Assembly: GCA_029449235.1 (NCBI GenBank)
Contig: JANATG010000005.1
Span: 372,001 to 436,000, forward strand
Length of the DNA stretch: 64,000 nt
Direction of reading: 5' to 3'
Source: Linnemannia schmuckeri
Taxonomy: Eukaryota > Mortierellomycota > Mortierellomycetes > Mortierellales > Mortierellaceae
Shown: positions 1 to 10,671 of the stretch, one piece after another
Layout of the letters: every line of letters begins with the position of its first letter
Numbering within the stretch: position 1 is the stretch's first letter
Notes under the pieces: generated by a model
Databases searched by the model: none
What the model saw: the letters and a program-made list of their open reading frames with translations, nothing else
What the model was told of the DNA's origin: nothing
Made by a program: the position numbers and the translations under genes

Positions 1-1695
1 GGAACCATGACCAAAGATCCGATTCACATCCTTAACTCGATTCTTGAGGACGCCAGAGAGTATAAAAAGGAGGTCTGGGTTCTACTACAGGATATGAAAC
101 GTTGCTTTGACTCGGTGTCGTGCCAGCGAGGAGGTATGTTGGAGCTAGGCCTGCGACACCTCAAGATCCCGGACGAGTTCATCGACCTATGCCTCTACGT
201 TGCGACGAACAAGACCAATCGCATCATCACCGCCTACGGCCTTACGGACGAATACACTCCTCTCTGTGGCCTTGATCAGGGAGGAGTCGAGAGCCCTCTT
301 CTCTGGCGTATCGTGTACGAGGTTCTGCTCGCTCAAGTGTGGCAGTCCAGCCTTGGCTACTCCATGACCAACAGAGCAGACCTACGGACCTTCCACAAGA
401 TCCCCACCTTTGAGTTCCTGCACCCTGACACGCCACTCAAGATCGCCTGCCTCGCGTTCATGGACGACACGCAATGGATTGCTCCATCCAAGGCCAATCT
501 ACAAGAGATCTCAAACAAGGCGATGAGTTTTTTCACACTACATGGAATTGAGATCAATCCAAAAAAATCAGAACTAATCGTGGTCAACCCTACCTGTGCC
601 GATCTTTCCATCAATCTCGGTCCAGACAAAGTGACCGCACTGCCTCCTGATGCCGCTGCTAGGGTTCTGGGTGTATGGTTCTCGGCTGACGGCAAGGGCG
701 TCCACACTCGACAGCTAGTCAAGGAGGAAGTGTCAAAGATGTGTCAGATTTTGTCCCGCAAGGCTGTCACCGACAAGCAGTGCATCTACATCTTCAACAA
801 TGTCCTGCTTCCAAGGATTCTTTACCGTCTGTCGGTGACAATCCTTAGCCCCTGCGAGCTCAAAACCATTGTCGGTCAGTACTCAAGCGTCGTCCGTCAG
901 AAGGTGGGTCTGCCCTTAGGCTCACCAGCTAGTATCCTGTTTCACCGTCGGCTGTACGGCCTTCGTGACCTCGGCGACGCCATGACGGAAGAACAAGTCT
1001 CAACCGCCCATCTACGACTCAACGACCAAGATCTGCTGGGAACAGTGATGACGAACCGAGCAATGGCCCACCAAGCAGAGTGTCGACTCATGGTCTCTTC
1101 CTTCCTCGTCCCTACCATCGGTGCCCAATTCAGCCGTAACAACTTCTTTGGACATGTCTGCCGCCTTATGGTAGAAAGGGGCATCACTTTCCAGTCCCCA
1201 GGAACACCTGTCGACATTACTCGCTTCATCGGCTTCATACTTCCCCCGGGCGTATATCCAAAAATCGCTCATCGACTCTTCCTAGACGGGGTTGTCAGTC
1301 TGGATGACGTATTGACTGATGATGGTCAATCTCTGGTATCCTGGCAACACATCCACACAACCTACAAGCTCAAAGGTCCCGTTCGCCGCTGGTTCAAAGA
1401 GCTGGTAAAAATCGCCTCCTTGCCCCCACCAGTCGAGGTCTCAGCCACTGCTGTTGTCGTCGCTAATGTTGACGTCGTTCTCGAAAAGAGACCTACCGTT
1501 TCAGGATCTCTCTTGGAAGAGAAGGACTCTCCTATCCAGATACAGTACGAAGAGGATGAGTCCTCCGAGGATGAGAAGCTCATCAACCGGGCCATGGAGC
1601 GCCGCCGAGGATGTCAGAAAAAACCAGACGCTGTCTCTCTAGCCCACCTTCCCCAGTGCAGACCGAGTGTCTGCTGCAACCCCACTGGACCCTAG
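1..1695 (+). CDS. LINE reverse transcriptase domain (partial at left edge)
   Basis: This reading frame is open to the left edge, so the Met codon at 7 need not be the start. It carries the RT core in order: motif A (LLQDMKRCFDSVS, catalytic Asp), motif B (DQGGVESPLLW), motif C (FMDD, the catalytic Asp pair), motif D (IEINPKKSELIVV) and motif E (VLGVWFS). This order and the FMDD box are typical of RNA-dependent DNA polymerases of non-LTR elements, which copy element RNA at a nicked chromosomal site. The C-terminal third contains an acidic Ser/Glu/Asp stretch and then loses similarity to anything I recognise before the stop. The next domain continues in another frame, so the stop at 1695 probably reflects decay rather than the true end of the protein. 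The nuclease domain is not visible. Confidence 0.88.
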   Translation, partial: GTMTKDPIHILNSILEDAREYKKEVWVLLQDMKRCFDSVSCQRGGMLELGLRHLKIPDEFIDLCLYVATNKTNRIITAYGLTDEYTPLCGLDQGGVESPLLWRIVYEVLLAQVWQSSLGYSMTNRADLRTFHKIPTFEFLHPDTPLKIACLAFMDDTQWIAPSKANLQEISNKAMSFFTLHGIEINPKKSELIVVNPTCADLSINLGPDKVTALPPDAAARVLGVWFSADGKGVHTRQLVKEEVSKMCQILSRKAVTDKQCIYIFNNVLLPRILYRLSVTILSPCELKTIVGQYSSVVRQKVGLPLGSPASILFHRRLYGLRDLGDAMTEEQVSTAHLRLNDQDLLGTVMTNRAMAHQAECRLMVSSFLVPTIGAQFSRNNFFGHVCRLMVERGITFQSPGTPVDITRFIGFILPPGVYPKIAHRLFLDGVVSLDDVLTDDGQSLVSWQHIHTTYKLKGPVRRWFKELVKIASLPPPVEVSATAVVVANVDVVLEKRPTVSGSLLEEKDSPIQIQYEEDESSEDEKLINRAMERRRGCQKKPDAVSLAHLPQCRPSVCCNPTGP

Positions 1696-1946
1696 TGTGG
1701 CTATCGATTCCTTGCAGGTACGCACCACTCCCACTGCGACTGTTGTTTCATTTGACGTTGCGGATGGGTGTGGTGGTAGTGTTTGCGTTGATGCCAGTGA
1801 AGAGAGTGGAGATAACAGTGAGGGTGTGTATAAAGAAAAAACAAAAAGAAAAAAGGTCAAGCGCGACAACAGGGGGTTTTTATACCTGGACACATCCTTA
1901 GGCAGAAAAAAGCAAGGGCCAAAAAAAGACAAAGAAAAATTCTCAT

Positions 1947-4412
1947 TTGCAGCCCAGACCAAAACAAAAACCACGCGCGCAATTGAACGCTCAGATGAGC
2001 GTGGGAGTGAGTTTGTTTCTTTTGGCAAGGCAGGTTTTTCTTTTATTGCTGGAGATAAGAGGGTTGAGGGTATTAAGGAGTGTTGCCTGCAAGGGACATG
2101 CTCCGGTTCTACTACCTTTCTTTCTTCGCTGTCCTTTTATGATTCTTTTTACGCGTCTTCTTCTTTATTACCAAATTCTTCTTTTCTCGCTACCGCGGCG
2201 TCGGAAGTTTGTCCTGCCTTGTCTTGTGAGCCAACGGTTTCTTCCTACTTCTCCTTCTTCTCCTTTGTTCTCTCCTTCCGACTTCGACCCCTTGTTATCA
2301 TCCTTGTTATCATCTGTTCCCCACTTGGGGTTCTCGTTTTCATCTGATCCTTCCCTTGTCTTTGATGTCTCCTCTTACTTTACTATTAATCTACCTGTTA
2401 TCACATCCTTTTCTTCTCCCTCTCTTATTCCTTCTTCTTCTTCTGTCCACCCCTCTTCTTTTGTTTCCTCCTCTCTTTCTCATTCCTCTCATCCTTCCTT
2501 TCCCCTTGCTGCCCCCTCCACAATCCCTCCAATAGCTCCTCTCTCCCTAGTACCTCTTTCCTTTCTATCTAGTGTACCACCTATCGATCTTTTATCTGCA
2601 CCCGTCTCTTCTTTATTATTCGATCCTTCACTTCCTCCACCTCCCTCTCCACCCTCCCCTCTTCCTCCCCTCTCACTTCCTTTGCCAGTCAGCTCATTGC
2701 CATCTTCGCCACAGCCACATTATCCACCACTTACACTCTCACCTCCTCCGTCGTTACTATCCCCGGCTTCGCCGCCCGTAGTCACCCCAGTTACAGTCTC
2801 GTCGCCTATCGTCATCCCAGTCCCAGTCTCGAGCCCTGTACTCTCTGCTACATCTGATCGACCTGCACCTCTCCTCACCTGCACAGACACACCATTCAAC
2901 ACGCCAGCTACCTCCACTCCAACACCTGTATCCATTCTTTTATCTCCTCACACTCAATCTCCTCTTCCACCCAATGCAACTGACCCTATCTTCGAGCGGG
3001 CAGTCGCCTCCCTGGACAGCACCTGCAGACACCGTCTCCTTCGTCCCGCGGCAGAATACAACGCCGAGATCCTACGCATTACCTGCGAGACCAAGAAGCT
3101 TCAGGCGAAGAACACCACCAAGTATGACGCCCTCAGAGCTCAGTATCGGAAGCAACTTGCTAAGAGACCGCAAGACCTAACCGCCATGCTGTCCAACGTC
3201 GATCATGATGCTGTCAATGCAGCTGCGCGTGTCCAGTCTGTTGCTAGTCGTCGCAAGACCGTTGCCCTTGGAATACGTCGCCGAGCCACCGAGGCTGTCA
3301 ATGAGTACCGGACTTGCCACCTTGATTCTCTCCGCTCGGATATGGAAACCAGACTGAACAGAGCAGTAGTGGAATCTCATTTACAGGAATCCCTTCGAGC
3401 CAGAAAGCAACAGGAAGCAGAGGCACTTTGTCTTCAGCACTACTCTGTTGTCTCACGCTTGCAAGAGTCCCTCCGCGACAGGAAACAACAGCAGCAACAG
3501 GAAAAAAAGGCTTACCGTCTTCACCATCGCTCGGTCGTCTCTCGCCTAAAGGAGACGATGCCACGGCCCAAGAAGACTCAACCACTACGCAAATCAGCCT
3601 TTGACACAACCTCGAACTTCCCTTTGCAAGAACAGTACCGAGTCCAACCGCTCGCAGCATCAGGCCCCCTCACCACAACCTTCGGCCCACTTTGTCTCTC
3701 ACCGGCGGAAGCAGCGTCCATGCGAACAATACAGGACACACCAGTAGACAACTCCACCCCCCGAGTTTTGTACTCGGATGGATCTCTTCTAAACTCAGGA
3801 ACATCCGACGTGTCACTGGCTTTTGGAGTGGTGGACCTTACTCAGGACAATCCCCTGACAGTACAAGGACGAACGGACGGTCATGCATCCTCGGCCAAGT
3901 CTGAGCTCATGGGCTTACTAGCCGCAGTCCTGTCAGCACCTCCGGAACAAAACATTGTGGTCAAACTGGACAACCAGTCGGTGGTGGAACAGTATCATCA
4001 TATGGTGAAGAATCGTCAAGATGCCTTACCGAGGAAACGATTCAGGAGCACTTATGCCGGTATCTGGGCGGTATTATGGCAGGTTGTGGAATCTCGGCCA
4101 GGCGAAGTCGAAGTGGTATGGATCAAGGGACACAACAACATTCAAGGAAATGAGCTAGCGGATCAGGCGGCAAAGGCGGCAGCACAGAGTGTTACGGTGC
4201 CTTTGGTGGTGGATCTCACTCAGCAGACGGACATCAACAGCTTTGCACATTGCAATGGCAGGCTTGTCGAAATCGATCTGCGACAGCTCCTTAAACAACA
4301 ATCGACAATCCGCCATCATCAAGTCTGGATATCACAAAGACGGGTCAAGAGGGCGATCTCGGACATTGACGATGTGGAATGGAGTTCGACCTTGGCCCAT
4401 GTCCATGACTAG
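1947..4412 (+). CDS. LINE spacer plus RNase H domain (frame-shifted segment)
   Basis: The open frame gives 821 residues, but I regard only the part after about 2260 as genuine; before that, frame 2 looks like the real coding frame. Residues about 110-340 are extremely rich in Ser, Pro, Leu and Thr. Residues about 345-560 are charged and helical (Arg/Lys/Gln/Glu, with repeated LQESLR-like heptads), suggesting a coiled coil. Then comes a complete RNase H: Asp in LYSDGS (about residue 610), Glu in SELMG (about 652), Asp in KLDNQS (about 674), and HNNIQGNELAD with the last Asp (about 737). RNase H removes the RNA strand after reverse transcription. All four acidic catalytic residues are present, so the domain itself is not obviously dead. 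The frame stops at 4410-4412, where frame 1 takes over. Confidence 0.8.
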   Translation: MQPRPKQKPRAQLNAQMSVGVSLFLLARQVFLLLLEIRGLRVLRSVACKGHAPVLLPFFLRCPFMILFTRLLLYYQILLFSLPRRRKFVLPCLVSQRFLPTSPSSPLFSPSDFDPLLSSLLSSVPHLGFSFSSDPSLVFDVSSYFTINLPVITSFSSPSLIPSSSSVHPSSFVSSSLSHSSHPSFPLAAPSTIPPIAPLSLVPLSFLSSVPPIDLLSAPVSSLLFDPSLPPPPSPPSPLPPLSLPLPVSSLPSSPQPHYPPLTLSPPPSLLSPASPPVVTPVTVSSPIVIPVPVSSPVLSATSDRPAPLLTCTDTPFNTPATSTPTPVSILLSPHTQSPLPPNATDPIFERAVASLDSTCRHRLLRPAAEYNAEILRITCETKKLQAKNTTKYDALRAQYRKQLAKRPQDLTAMLSNVDHDAVNAAARVQSVASRRKTVALGIRRRATEAVNEYRTCHLDSLRSDMETRLNRAVVESHLQESLRARKQQEAEALCLQHYSVVSRLQESLRDRKQQQQQEKKAYRLHHRSVVSRLKETMPRPKKTQPLRKSAFDTTSNFPLQEQYRVQPLAASGPLTTTFGPLCLSPAEAASMRTIQDTPVDNSTPRVLYSDGSLLNSGTSDVSLAFGVVDLTQDNPLTVQGRTDGHASSAKSELMGLLAAVLSAPPEQNIVVKLDNQSVVEQYHHMVKNRQDALPRKRFRSTYAGIWAVLWQVVESRPGEVEVVWIKGHNNIQGNELADQAAKAAAQSVTVPLVVDLTQQTDINSFAHCNGRLVEIDLRQLLKQQSTIRHHQVWISQRRVKRAISDIDDVEWSSTLAHVHD

Positions 4413-5313
4413 ACGCGCCGTCTTCACCTTCTACAGCAACAGCAAGGACTCCCACCAACGAACACATCATATCAAGAAGCTGCATGGAATGTTGCCAACA
4501 TTGAACTCCATGCAGGCTCGGAAGCCTGATTTGTACTCAACCTGCCTGTGTCGACAATGTGAGCAGGAGGAGGAGGACAATGAGCACGTCTGGAGATGCC
4601 CCTCTACTGTTGAGACAACCACTGCGATATGGAAGGAGGCCATGGGCAAGATTGATGAATGGGGCGTTCAGGCAACAAATAGCTACAATGCCGCCAGGAA
4701 GCGTGAACACAAGCGAGCAACTGACAATGGTCGTCAAGCACCACGGCCAGTACCCATATACTGGCAGTCCCCCTCAGATGCGGATCATATTCGGGGATTC
4801 TCTTCTATCGGTGGAGCTCGAGCCGTGCACAGCGGTAGTCCTGCTCCCGATCGTGATGAAAACCCCAAGTGGTACGTTTCGGACCTTCTTCGCGGAATCA
4901 CCCCCAAGAGCATGTTGACTGAGTGGTCCTCGGCCTTCAAGACCCCACAGTCCATTGCCAAGACGGTCCTTCACAAGTTTATTGGCTACCTGGAGACGCA
5001 GGCCTCAGAACTGATCTGGAAACCACGATGCTCCATGACGATCGCGTGGGAGCAGATGCAAGGTATCACTGCCAAGGACAAAACATCCAAATACACCGGC
5101 GCCCGAGGTGACTGGAGTCGAGGATACGGTTACATCACGCATGATGGGTTCTGCCCGTGTGGCGCTTCGCTAGCCATACATAAGGATCGAACCTGCCCTG
5201 GAGCGACCAAGGAACCACGCACAGCTGATGAGCGGCTGTTGGATAGTCTGTTGGGAAGGAGGAAATTGTCATTGATGGAGAGGATGGGAAGAATCCCCTT
5301 TATTCGTATCTAG
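4408..5313 (+). pseudogene. LINE C-terminal segment with two Cys/His clusters
   Basis: After a +1 frame change near 4410 the coding sequence continues to the stop at 5311-5313. An open frame exists from 4189, but its first part overlaps RNase H in another frame and is a shadow. Two putative zinc-binding clusters are visible: CRQC followed eight residues later by HVWRC, and near the C-terminus CPCGASLAIH followed by KDRTC. The first resembles the Cys/His cluster commonly found after RT or RNase H in LINEs, where it helps bind element RNA. The last ~29 codons are also preserved in the truncated copy at 21008-21287, which supports this as the true C-terminus of the element protein. Labelled pseudogene because it is separated from RNase H by a frame break. 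Confidence 0.72.
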
Positions 5314-5350
5314 TTTTATTTTGTCTTCCGTTTTTGCTGTGAAGAGCAGC

Positions 5351-5662
5351 GACAATTGTTGCGCAGAGCCAGGCTCCGGGTCGGACTGTGACTGGCGGAT
5401 GGTGTACTGAAGAGTTTGGTCTGTAGTCCCCTTTACTTCCAAATGCCTCCTTTGTACTGTTTGTCAGAGAAATAAAATTGTTTACAAAAAAAAAAAAAAA
5501 AAAAAGACAATTGTTGCGCAGAGCCAGGCTCCGGGTCGGACTGTGGCTGGCGGATGGTGTACTGAAGAGTTTGGTCTGTAGTCCCCTTTATTTCCAAATG
5601 CCTCCTTTGTACTGTTTGTCAGAGAAATAAAATTGTGTACAAAAAAAAAAAAAAAAAAAAAA
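5351..5662 (+). repeat. Tandem duplication of the LINE 3' end, each with poly(A)
   Basis: A ~136-nt unit (5351-5486) followed by A19 is repeated at 5506-5640 followed by A22. I count three substitutions and one 1-nt indel between the units. Both begin GACAATTGTTGCGCAG and both carry AAATAAAATTG a few bases before the A-tract, so each is a complete LINE 3' end. This is either a second, heavily 5'-truncated insertion into the poly(A) of the first or a slippage duplication. Confidence 0.93.
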
Positions 5663-5740
5663 CCCAAATTTCGAGGAGAGAGTTATTCTTTATCGCTGTA
5701 AGCAAGAAACAGTCGAGAGATAGGTTTATTAAGAGAATGT

Positions 5741-7975
5741 TCAGGACTTAGAGAAGACGTGGTTAATGTCGCCTTCGTTCAGTGCTTCATAGACGTCCTG
5801 GAAGCATTCTTTGACCATCCGGACTTGGTCCCCACGACAGGCTGCGGTGATATTCATCCCCATGACAAACGGATCCATGATATGAAACGTGACAGGACCT
5901 AACTCCTTCGACAGTAAAAGCGATGAAGAAGCAGAGGCAGCACTCTGAGACGATGTTGACGAATTTACCGCCGTCCCCGAGTTGGCGCTTGCTGTTGTTG
6001 GTGGCAATGCGGCTGCAAGGGACGACAGATTGCCGATAGTCCCACTCTTGGATGAGACATCGGGTCTCCATCGGAAGGCTCCTATCCTGGCGTTGACCTC
6101 CTTGGACTCGTAGTCAAACACGTATCCAAAGAACCGACAGAAGTCCATCAACAACTCAGCAACACCCTTCGAATTCCCGGCTCCCAGTCCAAGGTGATAC
6201 TTCCAATCGCGATCAAATGAACAATCGATCCCCTGGACAATCGTCTCTTTCAGCGGCCGATTTTCTTCTTCCAACGGTGTCTGCTGTAGCTTGGGCAGCA
6301 ATGGCGGGTTCTCCGTCTGCAGGAATGTGATCAGCATGAGGGCGAGTGCATAGCTTCCGAGAGGAACGGGCCGATGTTGGTCCTGATGTACGGATCCTGA
6401 AATAAGGTGTCTTTGAACAGCAAGACGCTTCAGTGCCAAAAAGACGGGGCAGAATCGCGGCTCGGCCATGTTGTAAGTATAGACCAGTTTCGAGCGGTAG
6501 ATGGCCAAGGGGTCATTCAGACTGATGTGGCACGTCATTTCTGTCTTGGGATCGACAAATGTGACGAAGGGCTGGGGTATTGATGTTGCTGTTGCTGTCG
6601 CCGAGGTTGGTGTCGAGGGTTGAGGAGGTTGTGTGCGAGGTTCCGATATTATCACGTTTTCATAGTTGAAATGTCGCAGTGCAGCCGCAAGAGCCGACAT
6701 GGTAATGTTTTTGGTATTTCCTGTCAACGTGAGATCAAGATCGCTGTAGCGAGTGTGCGATCCTGTTGCAAAAGACCTATTGTAATTTCGAGAAGTAAAA
6801 AATATGAATGCCAGATCAAATTATAACGCGGACTACGTCATGTGCAGCTCATATATGCATGTAGCCCTTTACCCGATAGGTACGAGTGCCAAGAAACAAA
6901 AGTCGAAATATTCACTGAGTTCCGCCTCAAGGGTCTTGACAAGGTCCTCAATGGCAGCCGTGTCCTCTGCAGAAATTACTAACGACTATTGAAATGGTGG
7001 GAGGAATCAAAATGTTAAAGTCCACGAGTAAACTTAATTGGCAAGCAAACATACATATCAAAAATACGCCTCGATGGGTACCTTGTGCAGGCGCCAAATA
7101 AAGTCATCCGTGGTTTTGATTTGCAGTGCCGCTTCCTGTTCCCGCGCCGCTTCTTGTTGACGATTCCATGCCTCTTGAAGCTGCTGGGTGGCCTCCTGCG
7201 CCTTCTTGACCTCTTCTTGCTCCCGTATCTCGACCTTGTGGATTTTGTTCTGGTTGTACTCTTTGGTATACTTTTGCACGCCCTCGAGACCCCAGTCGAA
7301 CGTCACGATCGACCCCTTGGAGCCATTCATCATCCACTCGTCCCGCCTCAGGTACCGAATAAGAGTCGCAATGTCGTCCTGATACTCCTCAGGCATATAA
7401 GCGTATTCCCACAAAAACGTCTGAATATCGGTCTTGGAGAGTCCAGGAATGACAATCGAGTATTCGTCATCCAGATCTGTGTCGTTATCCTGATGGAGAT
7501 CGTGGCCTCGGTGGTTATAAATGTCAGCCGACCAGCTCCGTTCAGGGCGGACAAACATGTCGAGTGCACTCCTAGATCTTGTCAATCCACGCTCGCGCTC
7601 CTGCTGCTGGTCCCTGCATGACGATTCCTGTTGTGTCCGACGATCTCTTTTCATGGAGGATGAAGAAGCAAACGAAGGAGCATCCTCTCTGATCTCAATA
7701 TTGCGGGGGAAAATCTCGTAGGCGCCTGTTTCCATCTCCTCGATATAGTCTAGTAGTCCGATGACGGTGTGGAGCTGGTTGCGTGTAATAAACTGATCGC
7801 AGGGGATATCCATGAGGGGTCGGTTGTGCTTGTAAAAGTCGGCGACAAAGGCAAAAGTGTCTGCGAGGTCTGCTAAAGCGAGTACGTGGTGCTGATCCAC
7901 GCCGACATGGGAAGCGTACTCGAACAAGCAGACGTCGTACAGAATGCCGACGAAATGGCGGCGGTTGACCTTCAT
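5741..7975 (-). CDS. Cid1-like terminal nucleotidyltransferase (poly(A)/poly(U) polymerase family), three exons
   Basis: Exons 7082-7975, 6873-6985 and 5741-6776, with two introns of 96 nt each, give 680 aa with phases that fit exactly. The splice between exons 2 and 3 rebuilds the nucleotidyltransferase signature SFATGSHTRYSDLDL (residues 337-351) with metal-binding Asp348 and Asp350. The PAP-associated domain follows: PLGSYALALMLITFLQ, LLMDFCRFFGYVFDY and, near the end, IMDPFVMGMNITA. Residues 1-298 are a long N-terminal extension with an Arg/Ser/Gln-rich patch and a Gln/Glu-rich coiled coil just before the catalytic core. The family adds non-templated A or U to RNA 3' ends. The third catalytic Asp, usually in a DIS[FV]-like motif, is His419 here (TCHISLND), so activity is doubtful. 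A low-complexity Pro/Thr/Ala stretch lies just before it. The LINE tail ends 78 bp downstream of the stop. Confidence 0.87.
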
Positions 7976-8991
7976 TGCTGGTCGTTTGCTGTCTGTTGTA
8001 AGTAATGAGCTCTTGTCCGTTGTCGGTTTTGTTTGCTTTTGCTTTCTGCTTGCCCCTGGCAGATGATTAAGTTGTAGTTGGCTGAGTGTCCTGTTGTTGT
8101 TGTAAATGGACAGAGGGTGGTGATGAGTGAGGAAGAAGAAAGAGTGGCATGGGTATGATTTTTAGTCGGAGAGATAAATAACAAAAGGAGAGAAGAAAAG
8201 AAAAAACTTTTTTCTTCGTTATCTGTTTTGGGCAAAGGGGCTAACGTCCGAACTCAGTTCATGTCCAGCCACACATTTACAAGCCATTTTTTATCATGTG
8301 GGGATGAAGAGATGCCCAGTGCACTACCCCTCAACCTTTCAAGACGTCAACCAACTCAGCCTCGTCTACCTGGGTGTCTCGTTTTGGCTAAGTTTCGAGC
8401 AATTGATCATACAAGTCCGAGAAAAACATGTTTATGACTCCGTGCAAAATATGGCCTTTTGCAACGTAGCAAGGCCGTAGAACGATGATAAAGCTGACTT
8501 GAGAACAGAACTCGCTTACTTTGACACAAACCGCACGCGTTATATAACCAAGATATATAACGAAGATATATATCGAACCCATCGCCAGCATCAAGCGAAA
8601 TATCCAACCAGTCATGAAGGAGTCCACTCCGAAGAGGAAAGAGGGAACGGTCTCTTATCCTACAGGATTAATGCATGTGCACGCACCAAGGTAGCGACAA
8701 GGGTACAAGGAGCAGAATCAATAAAGGAAAATCTCCAGCCCTCTTGCGAAGTCCGATGAATTTACTCCATGATAAAACCGGTTATTGTTTCTAAACGTAC
8801 TAATACGACCCCTTGTAGAGGCAAAGGGTAGTGATCGCTGTTTGTTTTGCTTCTTCTCTTCTTCTCTTCCTTTTCTCTTCTCTCCTCTTTACATTCCTCC
8901 CGTCACCCTCTTCACACGCTCTAGCCCTTACTCTCGTTTCATTTCTCCTCTCCACTCAATACACACTCACACTCCAGGAACGAACAAAGGA
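7976..8991. other. Divergent intergenic region, nucleotidyltransferase / ceramidase
   Basis: About 1 kb between two genes facing away from each other. The left part (8120-8215) is purine-rich on the + strand, meaning pyrimidine-rich on the coding strand of the nucleotidyltransferase. The right part (8845-8950) is pyrimidine-rich on the + strand, upstream of the ceramidase. A TATA-like cluster (TTATATAACC, GATATATAACG, GATATATATCG) lies at about 8540-8576. I see no credible gene here. Confidence 0.55.
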
Positions 8992-10514
8992 ATGGCCCCT
9001 ACGTCTGTGTCCCCGGCTTTTGACAAGGTCGGCTACTGGTCCCCCAACACAGCATCAATCGACTGGTGCGAGAACAATTATACTATCTCTTACTACATCG
9101 CCGAGTACGTAAACGCACTTCTATTCATTCCTCATTCCGCCATCTCTCTTTCGCCATGCAAGGAATGCATTCATTCCTTTTTTTTGTCGTGGGAAATTTG
9201 ATTATTCTTCGCCTTTATCCAGAAGAAACTCAACTCCCCTATTTTCCCCCTTTCCTCCCTTTTCCCTTTTTTTGTTATCGATTGATTAGATTCTGGAACA
9301 GCACATCAAGTATTCTCATCGCAACACTGGCAGCCATCGGATACATGAACCTGGCCTCATACAAGGAGCGCAGGATGACTTTGTTGATGCAGGCGTTTTT
9401 TATTATTGGTGTGGGATCGACTCTGTTCCATGGCACTCTCCGGCATAAAATGCAGCTCCTTGGTAAGAATGGGTTGTTTTTGGAAAGAGAAGAAAAGAAG
9501 ACGCCTTAGAAAAGAAAAATAAGGAGGAGAACTTTAAGGCAGAATTTTGGATTTACAAAAGGAAGGAAGAATGGAACTTTTGAATGCAGATAGACAAACT
9601 GCTTTTATGTTTCTCCGAAAATAAGAGTTTTTTTCCGGGACAGCCGGTCTGTGGGATGAACCATCACACAAACAATGGACAATACACTGCTATGGCGCAA
9701 TGAATGCTCCTTTTTTCAATTCCGCCTTATGTATGGTAACACGGTTTAGGTCTTGGAACACAGAGCATCAACCCTTCCTTGACTAAGACGTTTTTCCCTT
9801 CATATTTCTTTGGTTATGGAATCTGAATAGATGAACTGCCCATGCTATACGCGGCAACGATTGGGATGTTTATCTGTATCGAGACCCATTTCGGAAAACA
9901 GGGCCGTTGGTTCCCTATCGCCCTCACCGCCTGGATCGGTATGTTTGTCTCTCATTCACAATGCTTCTTATGCATGCCCCCCCCCCCCCCCCCTTTGGTT
10001 CTACGCTTTGACCCTTATTAACACCCCCCTTCTTTTTCATCTTAAACTGTTATGCAAACATATAGCCATAACAACAGTGATTTTCTCGACAACATCAGGA
10101 ACCCTCCAATCCCTCAGCTTCCAACTAACCTACGCATCCATGATCCTCGGCGGCCTAGCCTTCCTCCGAATTTTCCACACCACCCGCCGCGCCATCCGTC
10201 CCACACCCCCAACCGTCTCACGCCTCATCCGTCTCACCGCCGGCTCCATGCTCGCCGCCATCACCGTGTGGTTAATCGATTACAACCTCTGTGTGTACAT
10301 CAATGGTGTCAGTCCGGAATCGGTGCTGAAGTGGAACCCACAGTTCCACGCATGGTGGCATTTGTTGTCGGCGTATGGGGTTTATTCACAGGCCGTGTTG
10401 ATTATGTTTTATCATTATGATATCCGAGAGATGGGCCCTGAAGTTTGGATGTGGAAGGGTTTTGTTCCTGCTGTTCGCATTAAGCCTGTTGCTGTTGGCA
10501 AGAAGATTGACTAA
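8992..10514 (+). CDS. YDC1: Alkaline ceramidase (YPC1/YDC1/ACER family), four exons
   Basis: Exons 8992-9104, 9290-9462, 9831-9938 and 10066-10514 give 280 aa; introns are 185, 368 and 127 nt, and all phases close. Each junction restores a family motif: YYIAE/FWN, QLL/DELPMLY and AWI/AITTV. The enzyme is a seven-helix membrane hydrolase of the ER or Golgi that splits (phyto)ceramide or dihydroceramide into a long-chain base and fatty acid. Expected zinc-site and catalytic residues are all visible: Ser81 and His85 in GSTLFHGTLRHKMQLLDE, Asp96, and His226/His230 in FHAWWHLLSAYG. The N-terminal GYWSPNTASIDWCENNY matches the conserved substrate/calcium-site region of the family. Length fits the family (about 260-320 aa). 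Intron 3 contains a run of 17 C (9977-9993). Whether it prefers phyto- or dihydroceramide cannot be told from sequence by eye. Confidence 0.95.
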
Positions 10515-10671
10515 GGAAACGATATTGTGATTTATGATGTCATTTTTCTTTTGCCCCCTTCACTCTCTCCACTCTCTTTGACAGATCATAGTAATAATAT
10601 GAAAATATTTATTGATCGCGATGTTAAACGAAAAAAAATTAAGTATTAAAGTAAAAGTTAAGAGTTACAAT

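Larger units (their letters stand above)
1..5662 (+). mobile_element. Non-LTR retrotransposon (LINE), 5' part outside window, frame-broken
   Basis: The element shows, in order, a reverse transcriptase domain, a Ser/Pro-rich and then charged coiled-coil spacer, an RNase H domain, two Cys/His clusters, a short 3' UTR with AATAAA, and poly(A). There are no LTRs and no integrase, which fits a target-primed LINE. Coding is not in one frame: RT is in frame 1 to 1695; frame 2 is open from about 1643 to 2347 and carries plausible Lys- and Ser-rich sequence; frame 3 is open to 4412; frame 1 resumes at about 4408 and runs to 5313. The simplest reading is one long ORF broken by single-base shifts near 1640, 2270 and 4410. 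The apurinic-type endonuclease expected upstream of RT would lie left of the window. Two truncated relatives lie at about 21.0 and 23.5 kb. Confidence 0.9.

Noticed and set aside
8298..8480. 60-residue + frame (MGMKRCPVHYPSTF..)
   Set aside because: Composition is plausible, but it is isolated, has no splice-linked partner that I can support, and sits in a divergent promoter.
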